A DNA stretch of 32,579 bases from Coriobacteriia bacterium (GTDB lineage: Bacteria > Actinomycetota > Coriobacteriia > Coriobacteriales > UBA8131). Position numbers and translations under genes: made by a program. The stretch spans positions 1 to 32,579 of the forward strand of contig WRNE01000015.1 in NCBI GenBank assembly GCA_009776725.1, written 5' to 3'. Under the pieces are notes generated by a model. That model was not told the DNA's origin and did no database searches. It saw only the letters and a list, made by a program, of their open reading frames with translations. This document shows, in pieces, positions 7,825-16,587 of this stretch. Positions within the stretch are counted from its first letter, which is position 1. Every line of letters begins with the position of its first letter.

Positions 7825-8472
7825 TTAATCCTCCTTTGCCGTGTCAATGATCTTCTCCCAATTAAACTCACTGCTCATGCACGGAAAGAACATCAGTTTT
7901 GTATTACCAAGGGTAACCACGTCGCCGCTTTTTAGTTCTTGGATGCCAAGAACAACCTCATCGTTTAAATAGCTTAGCTCTTTGGCTTCTCCGGCTTGAA
8001 TAAGATAACTGATACTCTTGGGGTCATATACGATTATTGCATGTCGATCCCTAGCCACAGTATTGTCTCCTAATAAGACAATATCCATCGAGGCAGAGCG
8101 ACCAATGAAGTTTCGCCCAGCTGTCAAACGATAGTCTTTTCCTAAGTTGCCGCCCTGGACACAGACCAACCAACCAACAACCGGGTTTTCTCCGATAGCC
8201 TCGTTGTAATAGTTCAGTGTAGGTAAGTCGCCACTTGAGTCCACATCGACCGGGGCAGTGGCCCGATTGACAGCATCAGACAATGAGCCCTCGGTAAAAG
8301 ACTGCGTTTGCATATCGTCGATATCACCAGATGTAACTGCGACGGTGAGCGTATCGTCACGAATCAGAGTTTGTGTCGGGTTCTCAGCTTGGCTGGCATC
8401 ACCGCAATGGGGACAGTTCTCATACCGGTCCTCATCATAAAAATGCCCATTCTTGCATCGTGTCAAATTCAT
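7825..8472 (-). CDS. Zinc-ribbon plus FHA-domain protein (copy 2)
   Basis: A 215-residue protein. A longer frame starts at a TTG (8502), but AAAGGA lies eight bases before the ATG at 8472 and the protein then begins like its paralogue at 12581-13282, so I chose MNLTRC. C6, C20 and C23, with H10 nearby, form a zinc-ribbon-like N-terminus (CKNGHFYD, CPHC). Residues about 30-95 are low-complexity and Thr/Ser/Asp-rich. An atypical FHA domain follows (VVGWLVCVQG, FIGRSASMDIVL, VARDRHAIIVYD). The usual NGT loop is replaced by ELSYLNDEVV, so phospho-peptide recognition may differ. It lies between the long PP2C gene and the DUF975-FHA gene. It is probably cytoplasmic. Confidence 0.85.
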   Translation of the reverse strand: MNLTRCKNGHFYDEDRYENCPHCGDASQAENPTQTLIRDDTLTVAVTSGDIDDMQTQSFTEGSLSDAVNRATAPVDVDSSGDLPTLNYYNEAIGENPVVGWLVCVQGGNLGKDYRLTAGRNFIGRSASMDIVLLGDNTVARDRHAIIVYDPKSISYLIQAGEAKELSYLNDEVVLGIQELKSGDVVTLGNTKLMFFPCMSSEFNWEKIIDTAKED

Positions 8473-8510
8473 GCCGTTTTCCTTTCTGACTTCTATCAGC
8501 AATGCTAAAT

Positions 8511-9494
8511 CTACTCTAAATATTGGATTAGAACGACAGAGGTGTTATCTTTGGTGCCTCCCGTGTCAAAAGCAACAATAGGCAAAAGCCTTGCAGCTTC
8601 TTCAACAAAACCAAAATTCTCTTTAATGATCTCTTTTATTTGGCTGTCTTCTAATGATTTAGACAAACCGTCTGAACAGATTAGGACAGTATCGCCGTTT
8701 TTAATCTTAAAGGGATTGTTACTAATATCAAATATATCGACCCCTCCCATGCCGATGAAGCTGACTAAAGACTCTTTCTGCGGGTCGTTTATTGCTTCTT
8801 CTGGTGTGATTAAACCATTTCTGACTTGTTCGTCTAGCATGTATTGGTAATTGTGGTCCTTGGTTATCTGCAAAATCATGTCTTCGCTGATAATGTATAT
8901 CCTGCTGTCACCGACAGAGCACCAATAAAGATGGTCCCCGGACAAAACCGCCAAGGCAAGTGTTGTGCCTGCCTGGTTTGATCCAAAGCGGCTAACTACC
9001 AATTGGTCAAGCTTTTTAATCTCCTTCTTAAAGAAGTCCGGAGGGTTGTCGACCTGTCCCGCACTGGCAATATCCCCTAACAAGGTATCAACAACCAATT
9101 GGCTAGCCTCAGCCCCGTTTTCCAGGCCGCCTATACCGTCACAGACTATTCCGATAGTGTTGACCTGGTATTCTCCACCCCAAAAAGAGGTCGTTGATGT
9201 CACATAACAAGCATCTTGTTGGACTTTTCGAGTGCCAATATGAATAGAGGAGGCAGTGATCACTTTGTGAAAGCTCTCCTGTTTCTCAAAACGTTGTGTC
9301 ACCTCATCTTCAGTTATGTCAAGAACGATTTTTTCATCACTAGGATCGTTACAGTCGATTGTTTGGTTTGAAGTACTGTCAACAGCCTCGTCGGGCTGCA
9401 GGCCTCGTTTTGTTTCTCTACTATGCTTCGTGCCCTCTTTGCCTGACTCAGCCTTAGCCTTAGCTGTCATCAGGCGCTCGAATAGGTTAGTCAT
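8511..9494 (-). CDS. PP2C-family protein phosphatase with charged N-terminal extension
   Basis: A 327-residue protein. Residues 1-75 are hydrophilic, Lys/Glu/Thr-rich and probably disordered. The phosphatase domain spans about 76-326 with metal ligands D94 (VQQDA), D119 (CDGIGG), D275 (CSDGLS) and D316 (TKDNTS), plus the SVGDSRIY strand (193-200). There is no membrane segment. It overlaps the upstream kinase-FHA gene by four bases (ATGA), so kinase and phosphatase should be made together and probably oppose each other. The acidic, Thr-containing tail (for example ITEDEVT) could be an FHA ligand once phosphorylated; that is inference. Confidence 0.92.
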   Translation of the reverse strand: MTNLFERLMTAKAKAESGKEGTKHSRETKRGLQPDEAVDSTSNQTIDCNDPSDEKIVLDITEDEVTQRFEKQESFHKVITASSIHIGTRKVQQDACYVTSTTSFWGGEYQVNTIGIVCDGIGGLENGAEASQLVVDTLLGDIASAGQVDNPPDFFKKEIKKLDQLVVSRFGSNQAGTTLALAVLSGDHLYWCSVGDSRIYIISEDMILQITKDHNYQYMLDEQVRNGLITPEEAINDPQKESLVSFIGMGGVDIFDISNNPFKIKNGDTVLICSDGLSKSLEDSQIKEIIKENFGFVEEAARLLPIVAFDTGGTKDNTSVVLIQYLE

Positions 9495-10807
9495 TCGTCA
9501 TCAACCCTTATCCGTACCTGGGAAGAAGCCAAATAGAGCTCAGTGCCAGGCACTATGTACTCACCTTCTGGTGACAAGCGGTTACCGTTAACATAAAACG
9601 TGCCATATGTCGAAGTGTCACGAATAAAAAAGCTTTTCTTGCTCTGGATATAGCGCAAATAGCAGTGTTGTCGGCTAACTACAAGCGATCTGACGATGAC
9701 ATTGCACGTTCTGGCACGGCCTATTAGCACCTCAGTTTCAGTTGGCAGCCAATATTTGCTGACCTGCTTGGAATCGACATACACTGTTAGGCTTGGATTT
9801 GTGGTTGTTCTATGAAGTCGCTTGGGCTCTTTTTGAGCACTGACCGCTGTGCCTCCAAGAGCAAATGAGAACTCTTCAATGGTCTGATAACGATCTCTAA
9901 AGTCTAGGCTTAACGCCTTTTCGATCGCTAGAGCTGTTTGTTCATGGACCGATGGAACTAACCTGTCAAGCCGTACCACCTGTTTACCGCTGATACGGTC
10001 AGGAGCGTCAGGTATCAGGTACCCCGCTACCAAGTGGTAAAAACAAGAGGCCAACGAATAGATATCCGTCCACGGCCCTTGCTTGCCACCTGACGAGTAT
10101 TGTTCAGGTGGCGCATAACCAGGCTTAAGGACAACAGTGAGATTGCGGCTTTTGTCTCCTACATAGAAACGTGCAGAGCCAAAATCGATCAGTTTGACAG
10201 TTCCTGTCTTTTCAACGAATATGTTTTCAAGGCTGACATCACGATGGAGCATATTGTGTGAATGCACAGTCTCTAGTGCGTTTAATACACTGTGTAGAAT
10301 CTCCAAGGAGTAATCAAGGGGCATGCTACCCTCTAGATTGCGTAGTAAAGACTTGCAATTCACACCATCTAGGTATTCCATGGCATAATACGCTGTGCCG
10401 TTTTCGATAAATGCGTCCATAACATGAACAATGTTCCTGGAATTCTTAAAAAGCACCAATGCTCTTGCTTCATTGATAAAATGTTCAACCCCTTTGCTCA
10501 TAACATCAGAATTCACACTACTGCTAGAGCTGACACTGAAGTCTTGTTGGCGAACCGCAAACTCATTTGGAAAGAATTCTTTAATGGCAAAATACCTGTC
10601 GCTTGCTAGATCTTTTGTAAGATAAGTAATACCAAAACCACCACTTCCTAAAACACGGCCAATTATGTATCTGTCTTTTAACAACGATCCAACGGGCAAT
10701 GCCAAGGGGCTTCTTTGAACATCGGTATAGCCACAATCTGGACAGAAGCCTCCAGAGTGTTTTACCGTAAAACAGTTTGGACAATAGTCCTGGTCTATAA
10801 CAATCAT
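9491..10807 (-). CDS. Soluble Ser/Thr kinase with C-terminal FHA domain
   Basis: A 438-residue protein. A longer frame starts at 10876 inside the upstream gene. I prefer the ATG at 10807, which has AGGGGA about seven bases before it and places the zinc ribbon (CPNC, CPDC; residues 9-25) near the N-terminus as in the other two kinases. Kinase domain about 47-320: GSGGFG loop, K76, H188-R189-D190 (HRDVSLEN), D208 (DFGSAR), APPEQY. FHA domain about 345-436: LIGRARTCNVIV and VSRQHCYLRY are intact, but the NGT loop reads STYGTFYVNG, so the usual Asn is Tyr. No membrane span is seen. It probably docks on phosphorylated partners, or on itself, through FHA. It starts 31 bp after the VWA-FHA gene and overlaps the PP2C gene. 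Confidence 0.9.
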   Translation of the reverse strand: MIVIDQDYCPNCFTVKHSGGFCPDCGYTDVQRSPLALPVGSLLKDRYIIGRVLGSGGFGITYLTKDLASDRYFAIKEFFPNEFAVRQQDFSVSSSSSVNSDVMSKGVEHFINEARALVLFKNSRNIVHVMDAFIENGTAYYAMEYLDGVNCKSLLRNLEGSMPLDYSLEILHSVLNALETVHSHNMLHRDVSLENIFVEKTGTVKLIDFGSARFYVGDKSRNLTVVLKPGYAPPEQYSSGGKQGPWTDIYSLASCFYHLVAGYLIPDAPDRISGKQVVRLDRLVPSVHEQTALAIEKALSLDFRDRYQTIEEFSFALGGTAVSAQKEPKRLHRTTTNPSLTVYVDSKQVSKYWLPTETEVLIGRARTCNVIVRSLVVSRQHCYLRYIQSKKSFFIRDTSTYGTFYVNGNRLSPEGEYIVPGTELYLASSQVRIRVDDE

Positions 10808-10838
10808 TACCTTTTCCCCTGCTGTAGTCATTGCTTGT

Positions 10839-12590
10839 TTATCTGACGACCGGGCCTTTAAAAACAAACTTTTCATTACCTGCTGTGATCACATCGTTTT
10901 CCTTTAAAATCCGTCGGTTATGGACTGGTACGCCATTCAAGTAGCTCCCATTTGTACTGTCCAGGTCAATCAGGTAATACTCGCCATCGTCAAGCTCGAT
11001 CGCAAAGTGCTGGCGCGATAACTTGACATCGTCGAATGAAAGGTTGTTTTCTTTGGACCGGCCTACAAAAACACTTTTGTTGATATCCATAACAACTGGT
11101 GTCGATTTTTCTTTCGAATCAGTCACAATAAGGTATATCTGGTTCGATTCAGGTGTGGAGAAATGCTGTTGGAACTCGACTGCCTCTCCAAAACCAATCT
11201 TGTCGTTTACCCGTACTATTCCCCGATTCTTTTTTATTAACCTATAAACGACGATAATGACCAGAAGCAGCACAATGATTAAGACGATCCACCAAAAATC
11301 AGTAACTAGCAATTCGAAGTATTGTTGTGTTGCTGGATTGCCTTCAAGTCGAAATGTCAAAACATCCGTTATCGGGTTCATCTCTTGGCTATTGTCTGTG
11401 ATGTTGAAAAAGCGGATCTGGTATTCTCCCGAGTATATCTTGTCACCTAGAACCAACAGCGTTGAAATGTCATCACCGGTTTCCGAATATGTAGCACCTA
11501 TTATAGTAAGTTGCTTTCCTCTATTACTAGTGATACTATAATTGCCAGGTTCATTGGCACCAATGACAGGCTTGCTAAAAACCACTAAGACACTGTTCTC
11601 GTCTTTTTGGCTTACAGTCGCTGTCGGTGGCTCGTTGTCTGGTTGGAAGCTATTGATCGGTAGCTCATAAGTCACCGTAAATATACTTCCTTGTTCCACT
11701 ACTTGGATTTGTAGTTTTTCATTCTCGCCGCTGATCTGGTTGCTCGAGGCTTTAAAGACAACCTTCATTGTTTTTTGCACCAAAGCCTGATGGTCAAGCA
11801 ATGCTTCTGACATGCTTTCGTTACTTACATAAGTTGCTTTTCCACCACTGTTTAACGACAAACTGCTGAGGGTGAAAATAGCATCTTGGTTCATGCCATA
11901 CGCCCCTCTGACAATAAGCGTAAAAATGGGGAGACGAACGTTTTGCATGCTTTCACTGACATCATCGTTTGTGTAACCTGTACCGCTTTTTTCATTGATA
12001 CCATCTGTAATCACTACAGCAACTCTATGGTTAGGCAGATCAGCACTTATTATTTGTGATAGCTCTGCGGCCATGACCAATGCGTCGTTTAGGCTTGTAT
12101 CGCCATCGATAATCGATAAGTTGTCAACCTCGGATCGGAGCTCGTCGCGGTCTTCTCCCCCGTTAACAAGAATAGTCGGGGCGTTAGCAAATGTAATCAA
12201 TGTAACCCTGTCGTTTTCGCTCATATTATCGATAAGATCATTAAGAGAGCTTTTAATTGCCTGTAACTGGGGCCCGCCCATCGAGGTCGAGACATCTACT
12301 AGGATGATATAGAGTGTACCCTCGCCACTGTCAGCCAAGGTGGATACCGATTCAGTGACTAATGCTTTTTGTGCAAGAACTGCGCTGACATTCTCAGTGG
12401 TTATCTCCGCACTTGTCTCGAAACGCAGATAGGCAACCACTTCGGGCATATGAGCATAAGCTTGGTCTAAAATCACCTTAGTTGCTCGCGATTCAGCAAA
12501 CACGGGTGAGACTTGGGTTATTGAAACTACAAGAACAATCAATAAGGCCTTTAATAAGACGACCTGCTTGAATTTTTTACTTATGCCCAT
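10839..12590 (-). CDS. Transmembrane protein with extracellular VWA and cytoplasmic FHA domains
   Basis: A 583-residue protein. I chose the ATG at 12590 (GGAAGGA five bases upstream) over a TTG at 12608; it overlaps the stop of the previous gene by ten bases. Residues 1-32 form a signal peptide ending FAES. The VWA domain spans about 92-275 with a complete metal-ion-dependent adhesion site: DVSTSM (99-104), DGDTS (162-166) and ITDG (194-197). Two beta-rich segments (about 280-415) follow; the second (PPTATVSQKDENSVLVVFSKP) resembles an Ig-like surface domain. One membrane span lies at about 431-452. The cytoplasmic FHA domain (500-577) has VGRSKENNLSF, SRQHFAIEL and DSTNGSYLNG. VWA domains bind protein ligands through a metal, so this could carry an outside binding event to phospho-Thr partners inside. 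Confidence 0.9.
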   Translation of the reverse strand: MGISKKFKQVVLLKALLIVLVVSITQVSPVFAESRATKVILDQAYAHMPEVVAYLRFETSAEITTENVSAVLAQKALVTESVSTLADSGEGTLYIILVDVSTSMGGPQLQAIKSSLNDLIDNMSENDRVTLITFANAPTILVNGGEDRDELRSEVDNLSIIDGDTSLNDALVMAAELSQIISADLPNHRVAVVITDGINEKSGTGYTNDDVSESMQNVRLPIFTLIVRGAYGMNQDAIFTLSSLSLNSGGKATYVSNESMSEALLDHQALVQKTMKVVFKASSNQISGENEKLQIQVVEQGSIFTVTYELPINSFQPDNEPPTATVSQKDENSVLVVFSKPVIGANEPGNYSITSNRGKQLTIIGATYSETGDDISTLLVLGDKIYSGEYQIRFFNITDNSQEMNPITDVLTFRLEGNPATQQYFELLVTDFWWIVLIIVLLLVIIVVYRLIKKNRGIVRVNDKIGFGEAVEFQQHFSTPESNQIYLIVTDSKEKSTPVVMDINKSVFVGRSKENNLSFDDVKLSRQHFAIELDDGEYYLIDLDSTNGSYLNGVPVHNRRILKENDVITAGNEKFVFKGPVVR

Positions 12591-13282
12591 GTGTATCCTT
12601 CCCTGCAAAAGGATACAAACACAAGCTGAGTATCCCCAATGGTGATTATGTCGCCATCAACCAGACTCTTTGGTTCAATTAATAAATCATTGTTCAGGTA
12701 GCTCACTGTCCCTTCACCAGGGACTATGTAAAAAGAGTTTTTGACTGGCTCATAAATAAACGCACAATGACGGTCTCGGCTAATCTTGGCATCCTCGGAG
12801 ACTACTACATCCATGCCATATGAACGGCCAACAAAATTCTGGCCTACATGTAACCGGTAATCGCGGCCTCGCTCCAGCCCGCTCATACAGACCAACCACC
12901 CGACAACCGGATCGATATTTATCTTTTGTTGATAGTATCCAATTGTTTTCTCGTCTTCAGACAACATCGGTGGTTTGTTATTGACGCTCGAGCCGTTATT
13001 AGTTGAGCCTTGCTCAGAGGCTTTGCTAGAGACCAAAGTCTTTTCGTCATCGGGATATGTCATGCCTGATTCTTTTTCAACGACTACATCGCTATCTGTC
13101 CCAATATCTAGCGAGACAGCTTGATAAGCAGGTTTTCCTTGGATCCTGTCTTGTTCTTGAGAAGTAGATGCGCTTGGACTCTCTACCGATGCTTTCGAAG
13201 CTTGTATTGCCATACAATGTGGGCATCGAGAATACTTTTCATCATCATAGAAATGATTGTTTTGACACTTGACAACCGCCAC
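12581..13282 (-). CDS. Zinc-ribbon plus FHA-domain protein (copy 1)
   Basis: A 233-residue protein, paralogous to the product of 7825-8472. An in-frame TTG at 13288 sits only two bases from GAGGAGG; the GTG at 13282 has eight-base spacing and is the likelier start. C6, H10, C20 and C23 have the same spacing as in the paralogue (CQNNHFYDD, CPHC). A Ser/Thr/Asp-rich linker (about 28-105) contains DEKT twice, a possible kinase target. The FHA domain has VVGWLVCMSG, FVGRSYGMDVVV and ISRDRHCAFIYEP; the third loop is GTVSYLNNDLL, again lacking NGT. A 144-bp gap separates it from the PASTA kinase, holding a small GGGTTAGAAACCC hairpin and a possible TATAAG -10, so an internal promoter is possible. 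Confidence 0.87.
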   Translation of the reverse strand: MAVVKCQNNHFYDDEKYSRCPHCMAIQASKASVESPSASTSQEQDRIQGKPAYQAVSLDIGTDSDVVVEKESGMTYPDDEKTLVSSKASEQGSTNNGSSVNNKPPMLSEDEKTIGYYQQKINIDPVVGWLVCMSGLERGRDYRLHVGQNFVGRSYGMDVVVSEDAKISRDRHCAFIYEPVKNSFYIVPGEGTVSYLNNDLLIEPKSLVDGDIITIGDTQLVFVSFCREGYTWA

Positions 13283-13426
13283 TCTCAAAGCCTCCTCTCG
13301 ATAATGCTGAACACTGCTGTATCGTTCCTGATCTTATACACAAGGGTTTCTAACCCAAACTGTTAGTTGCCAGCAAGCAATAGTTTTATTCCTAGCTACA
13401 TTTTCAAATCTACAAGCAGCTTCAAA

Positions 13427-16216
13427 CTAACCGCTAACAGTCTGTGTTCTTGGCCGGAACCGCACATATTGCGCTTCTGCACCATCTTGGTGCTGGGTTT
13501 GCCTGGTTGGGGTTTCCTCAACATAGTTAGTGCTCCAAGGAGACCATGCGCTCCATGTAGAGGTGGTCTTTTGCCAAGTGTATGTTATGATCGGTGTAAC
13601 ATTTCGCTCTCTGTATACCCAGGTGTATGTAGCTACGACTGACTGCGTTCGATAGCAGTAGCCCGGTTCGGTACCTACTTGAACAGATACGAGCTGAGTT
13701 TTCTCATTGAACCAAAGATCTTCATAAGTGTTCCAAGCAGTGCCGTTGTTCAGCCTATATGACCCATAAGCCTGCTGTCCGTCATATATGTTTTTCTTGC
13801 TAAGAGGACTGTCGAACCAAGGAGTAAACTCGTGAGTGCCGCCGTAATTGCCGTGAAAAGTCGAGTAATAATGATCATATGTAGTGTTCCAATAGATCCA
13901 ACGCTCATAACGATATTGGGTTTTTGTTTCATAGACTGGACGAGTATCATCTTTATGCTCCCTGATCTTTACCCCGTTTTCGACCACATCCGCGGGTTTG
14001 CTGCCAGCGATAAATGCACTCCAATTCCCGAACCCGCTGCCGGTATAAACGTTTCCTTCTTGAACAATCTCGACCAAAGCATAGCCTCCAACATACCTAA
14101 TAATTGGTTTTGTAATGTCACTTTTATTCCCGCCCCATTGCCCAACGTTGTAGCCAGTTGTCTGCTCTCCTACTTTTGTATAGTCTCCAGGGTTGACTCC
14201 AGTAGTGTTAGTAGTTGTCGCAGTCGAGCTCTCAAGTGTTCGGTACCTATACTCTGTCACAGAACGGCTATCATACTCGACTTGATAGTTAGAGTTTCCG
14301 GCAACACCAGAAGGCAGCTGGTTGACAATCATCCAAGCCGACCAATCAGGCTCACCCCTGCTGACTGTAATGGTAATTGATGTACCAGTCTTTACTACGC
14401 TCCCGGATGAGATTGATTGAGCTATGACCCTTCCATAGACTGTACCCACTTGCTTTTGATAAACAACACGATAAGTCAACTCTCTTGAGGTCAGAGCACG
14501 TATGGCTTCATTTTCTGTACTTCCCACAACATTTGGGACGGTAACATTCACAACGGACGTATTGCCTGTGTCACCTGGCCTGTTTCCTCCTCCTGTCGTG
14601 TTTGCTTCGGCTTCCCTTTGACTGTCCGAACCCAAGGAGACCTTGATCAGCACCCGGGTATCGTCTGACACCTTGGTCCCTGTCTCATATGATTGGGAAA
14701 TTATATGGTTTACTGGTATTGTGTCGTTTTCTTCATAGACAATATCGTATGAGATACCAGCTTGGGTCAACATTTCAATAGCCTCATCGAGGCTTCTGTA
14801 TGTCATGTCAGGAACGACCAGTGGTTGTATGCCATTGGCTTGTGGTGGCCCTGCACTGACTACAACGCTTACTATCTCGCCTTGATAGATCCTTGAGCCA
14901 GGTTGCGGCTCTTGAGAGAGTATTCTGCCAGCTGGCGCTCTTTCCGAGTCTTGTTTATCAGCGATGATGAAATATAGGCCAAGCTTGTCAGCGGCTGCTT
15001 GAGCCTCATCGATAGTCAGGTTAATCACATCGGGAGTATTCATATACCCATCAGCGAAGGCCACAGAAGGGTCATACAATGTACCTCCTATTGTCAGATT
15101 TACAAGACCTGAAACTATCGAGAAGGCAATACTGGCTACAATAACGACAACCAAAGCCGCTGCTATACGCATGAAAGTAGGCACTCTACCAGTGTCAGGG
15201 GGTCGGATGACAATCTTGTTCCTGGCAGCATAATCAGAGATCAAAGCCTCTTTGAATTCTGCGGCTGTTTGATAACGGTCAGACGCGTTGACATTCAAAG
15301 CGTTCATTATGGCGTTCTCGGCAGCTTTTGGCAGCGTGATGCCAAAAGACGAAGGTGCTTTGAGGTTGTCTTCCAGGGAACGGTCCATAGCATCAGTCGG
15401 TGTGGTGCCAGTAATCATTTTATAAATGCTTGCTGCTGCTGCATACACGTCAGTGTATGGGCCCTGAACGCCTTTCGAGCGATATTGCTCCTCAGGTGCG
15501 TAACCAGGCTTAAGGATCACCGACAAAGACTTTGAGTGCAGTATCGTTGCGTAACGTGCTGCTCCAAAGTCGATCAACTGGACTGATCCGTCGTCACATA
15601 GGAATATATTGTCTGGAGCAATGTCCCTATGAATAATGCCTTCAGTGTGCACATCCTCTAAAGCGTCAAGGACTGAGATAATGATTCTTACAGCCTCATC
15701 AAAACTGAATACCCCGTCTGATAGAAGAGCTTCTTTCACTGTTCTGCCACGTAGATACTCCATTACTATATAGCCGGTGTTATTTGCTTGAAAGGAATCG
15801 TATATCTTTACTATTCCTTTTATTTCCGACAAAGCAGCAAGCCTTTTAGCCTCATCGACAAAACTAGAGAGCCCAGCATCGAATTGTTCTTTCTGCACGC
15901 CTGGGAATACTGAAAGTCCATCTTCGCCAACCATGCGAGTTGCAAAGTCGCCTGGAAGATACTCTTTAATAGCTATCGTTCTCTCCAGCATCGCATCATA
16001 ACCTATATAGGTGACCCCAAAGCCGCCAGCGCCAAGCGCCCTGCCGACTATGTATTTTCCCTCTAAAACAGTACCTGGTACCAAATAAAAAGCCTCATCA
16101 GCCTCACTGGCTTGGTCATATCCACAAATTGGGCACAAATCCCCTTTATCATTCAGGATTTGGTTGTCATATTCATTCATACAACCAAGGCAGCGTATTA
16201 TGTTCTCTTTAGCCAT
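13427..16216 (-). CDS. PASTA-type receptor Ser/Thr kinase with long Tyr/Trp-rich ectodomain
   Basis: A 929-residue membrane kinase. A TTG at 16228 is in frame, but GGAGGGG lies between it and the ATG at 16216, so I use MAKENII. Zinc ribbon at 9-31 (CLGC, CPIC). Kinase about 54-330: GAGGFG, K84, H196-R197-D198 (HRDIAPDN), D216 (DFGAAR), APEEQY. Membrane span about 349-370. Three PASTA-like domains follow at about 393-456, 465-527 and 556-620 (VVPDMTYRSLDEAIE, VPNVVGSTENEAI). PASTA domains of PrkC/PknB kinases sense muropeptides or lipid II. The last ~305 residues are unusually rich in Tyr, Trp, Thr and Asn, beginning WSAWMIV and ending with WSAWSPWS and RFRPRTQ motifs; I do not recognise this domain. 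It is the first gene of the block, divergent from the ABC genes. Confidence 0.9.
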   Translation of the reverse strand: MAKENIIRCLGCMNEYDNQILNDKGDLCPICGYDQASEADEAFYLVPGTVLEGKYIVGRALGAGGFGVTYIGYDAMLERTIAIKEYLPGDFATRMVGEDGLSVFPGVQKEQFDAGLSSFVDEAKRLAALSEIKGIVKIYDSFQANNTGYIVMEYLRGRTVKEALLSDGVFSFDEAVRIIISVLDALEDVHTEGIIHRDIAPDNIFLCDDGSVQLIDFGAARYATILHSKSLSVILKPGYAPEEQYRSKGVQGPYTDVYAAAASIYKMITGTTPTDAMDRSLEDNLKAPSSFGITLPKAAENAIMNALNVNASDRYQTAAEFKEALISDYAARNKIVIRPPDTGRVPTFMRIAAALVVVIVASIAFSIVSGLVNLTIGGTLYDPSVAFADGYMNTPDVINLTIDEAQAAADKLGLYFIIADKQDSERAPAGRILSQEPQPGSRIYQGEIVSVVVSAGPPQANGIQPLVVPDMTYRSLDEAIEMLTQAGISYDIVYEENDTIPVNHIISQSYETGTKVSDDTRVLIKVSLGSDSQREAEANTTGGGNRPGDTGNTSVVNVTVPNVVGSTENEAIRALTSRELTYRVVYQKQVGTVYGRVIAQSISSGSVVKTGTSITITVSRGEPDWSAWMIVNQLPSGVAGNSNYQVEYDSRSVTEYRYRTLESSTATTTNTTGVNPGDYTKVGEQTTGYNVGQWGGNKSDITKPIIRYVGGYALVEIVQEGNVYTGSGFGNWSAFIAGSKPADVVENGVKIREHKDDTRPVYETKTQYRYERWIYWNTTYDHYYSTFHGNYGGTHEFTPWFDSPLSKKNIYDGQQAYGSYRLNNGTAWNTYEDLWFNEKTQLVSVQVGTEPGYCYRTQSVVATYTWVYRERNVTPIITYTWQKTTSTWSAWSPWSTNYVEETPTRQTQHQDGAEAQYVRFRPRTQTVSG

Positions 16217-16587
16217 CTTCCCCTCCAAAGCCCTTGTAACATTCGTTCAGCTCCTATAATTGAACCACGCTTATAAAGTGTTTTCCCAGAAGCTAGATGC
16301 AATGTTAATGCTTAGCTCGAATAAATCGAGAGTGCTTCTTTGGTGCATGTAATAAACAGCAGTTTTCATGTAAAGGTTGGTTAAAGTTTTTATTAATATA
16401 ATATTTATTAGCTGACTAGTATGTGTGCTTATAAATAGGTTCATGCATTACACCTTACCAGAGGCAGCAGTCGCACTTCCTCACACTCGTTTTATTCTGT
16501 TACCATCGTGAAAATGGGTATAATAAAATCAGGTAGAGGGTTAAATCAATGTGTGTCAGATTATTCAATTAGAGGAGTGGCTGCTTA
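16217..16587. promoter_or_regulatory. Divergent intergenic region between kinase block and ABC genes
   Basis: 371 bp, AT-rich. It must hold the promoter for the minus-strand signalling block, but no -35/-10 pair convinces me. The inverted repeat CTCGA-ATAAA-TCGAG at 16316-16330 is a possible operator. TATAAT at 16519-16524 is placed to serve the ABC genes. Confidence 0.45.
16519..16524 (+). promoter_or_regulatory. Possible -10 box for the ABC transporter genes
   Basis: A perfect TATAAT, 64 bp before the ABC ATPase start. The -35 position 17-18 bases upstream reads TTCTGT/TCTGTT and is poor, so an activator may be needed. This assignment rests on the -10 box alone. Confidence 0.4.

Noticed and set aside
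13832..14380. Plus-strand open frame of 182 codons opposite the PASTA kinase
   Set aside because: It lies wholly within a well-supported gene on the other strand, has no ribosome binding site and no recognisable domain.
2334..16216. Type VI or type VII secretion locus
   Set aside because: FHA, kinase and PP2C genes can accompany such systems, but no EssC/EccC ATPase, WXG100 protein, VgrG, Hcp or sheath gene is in the window.
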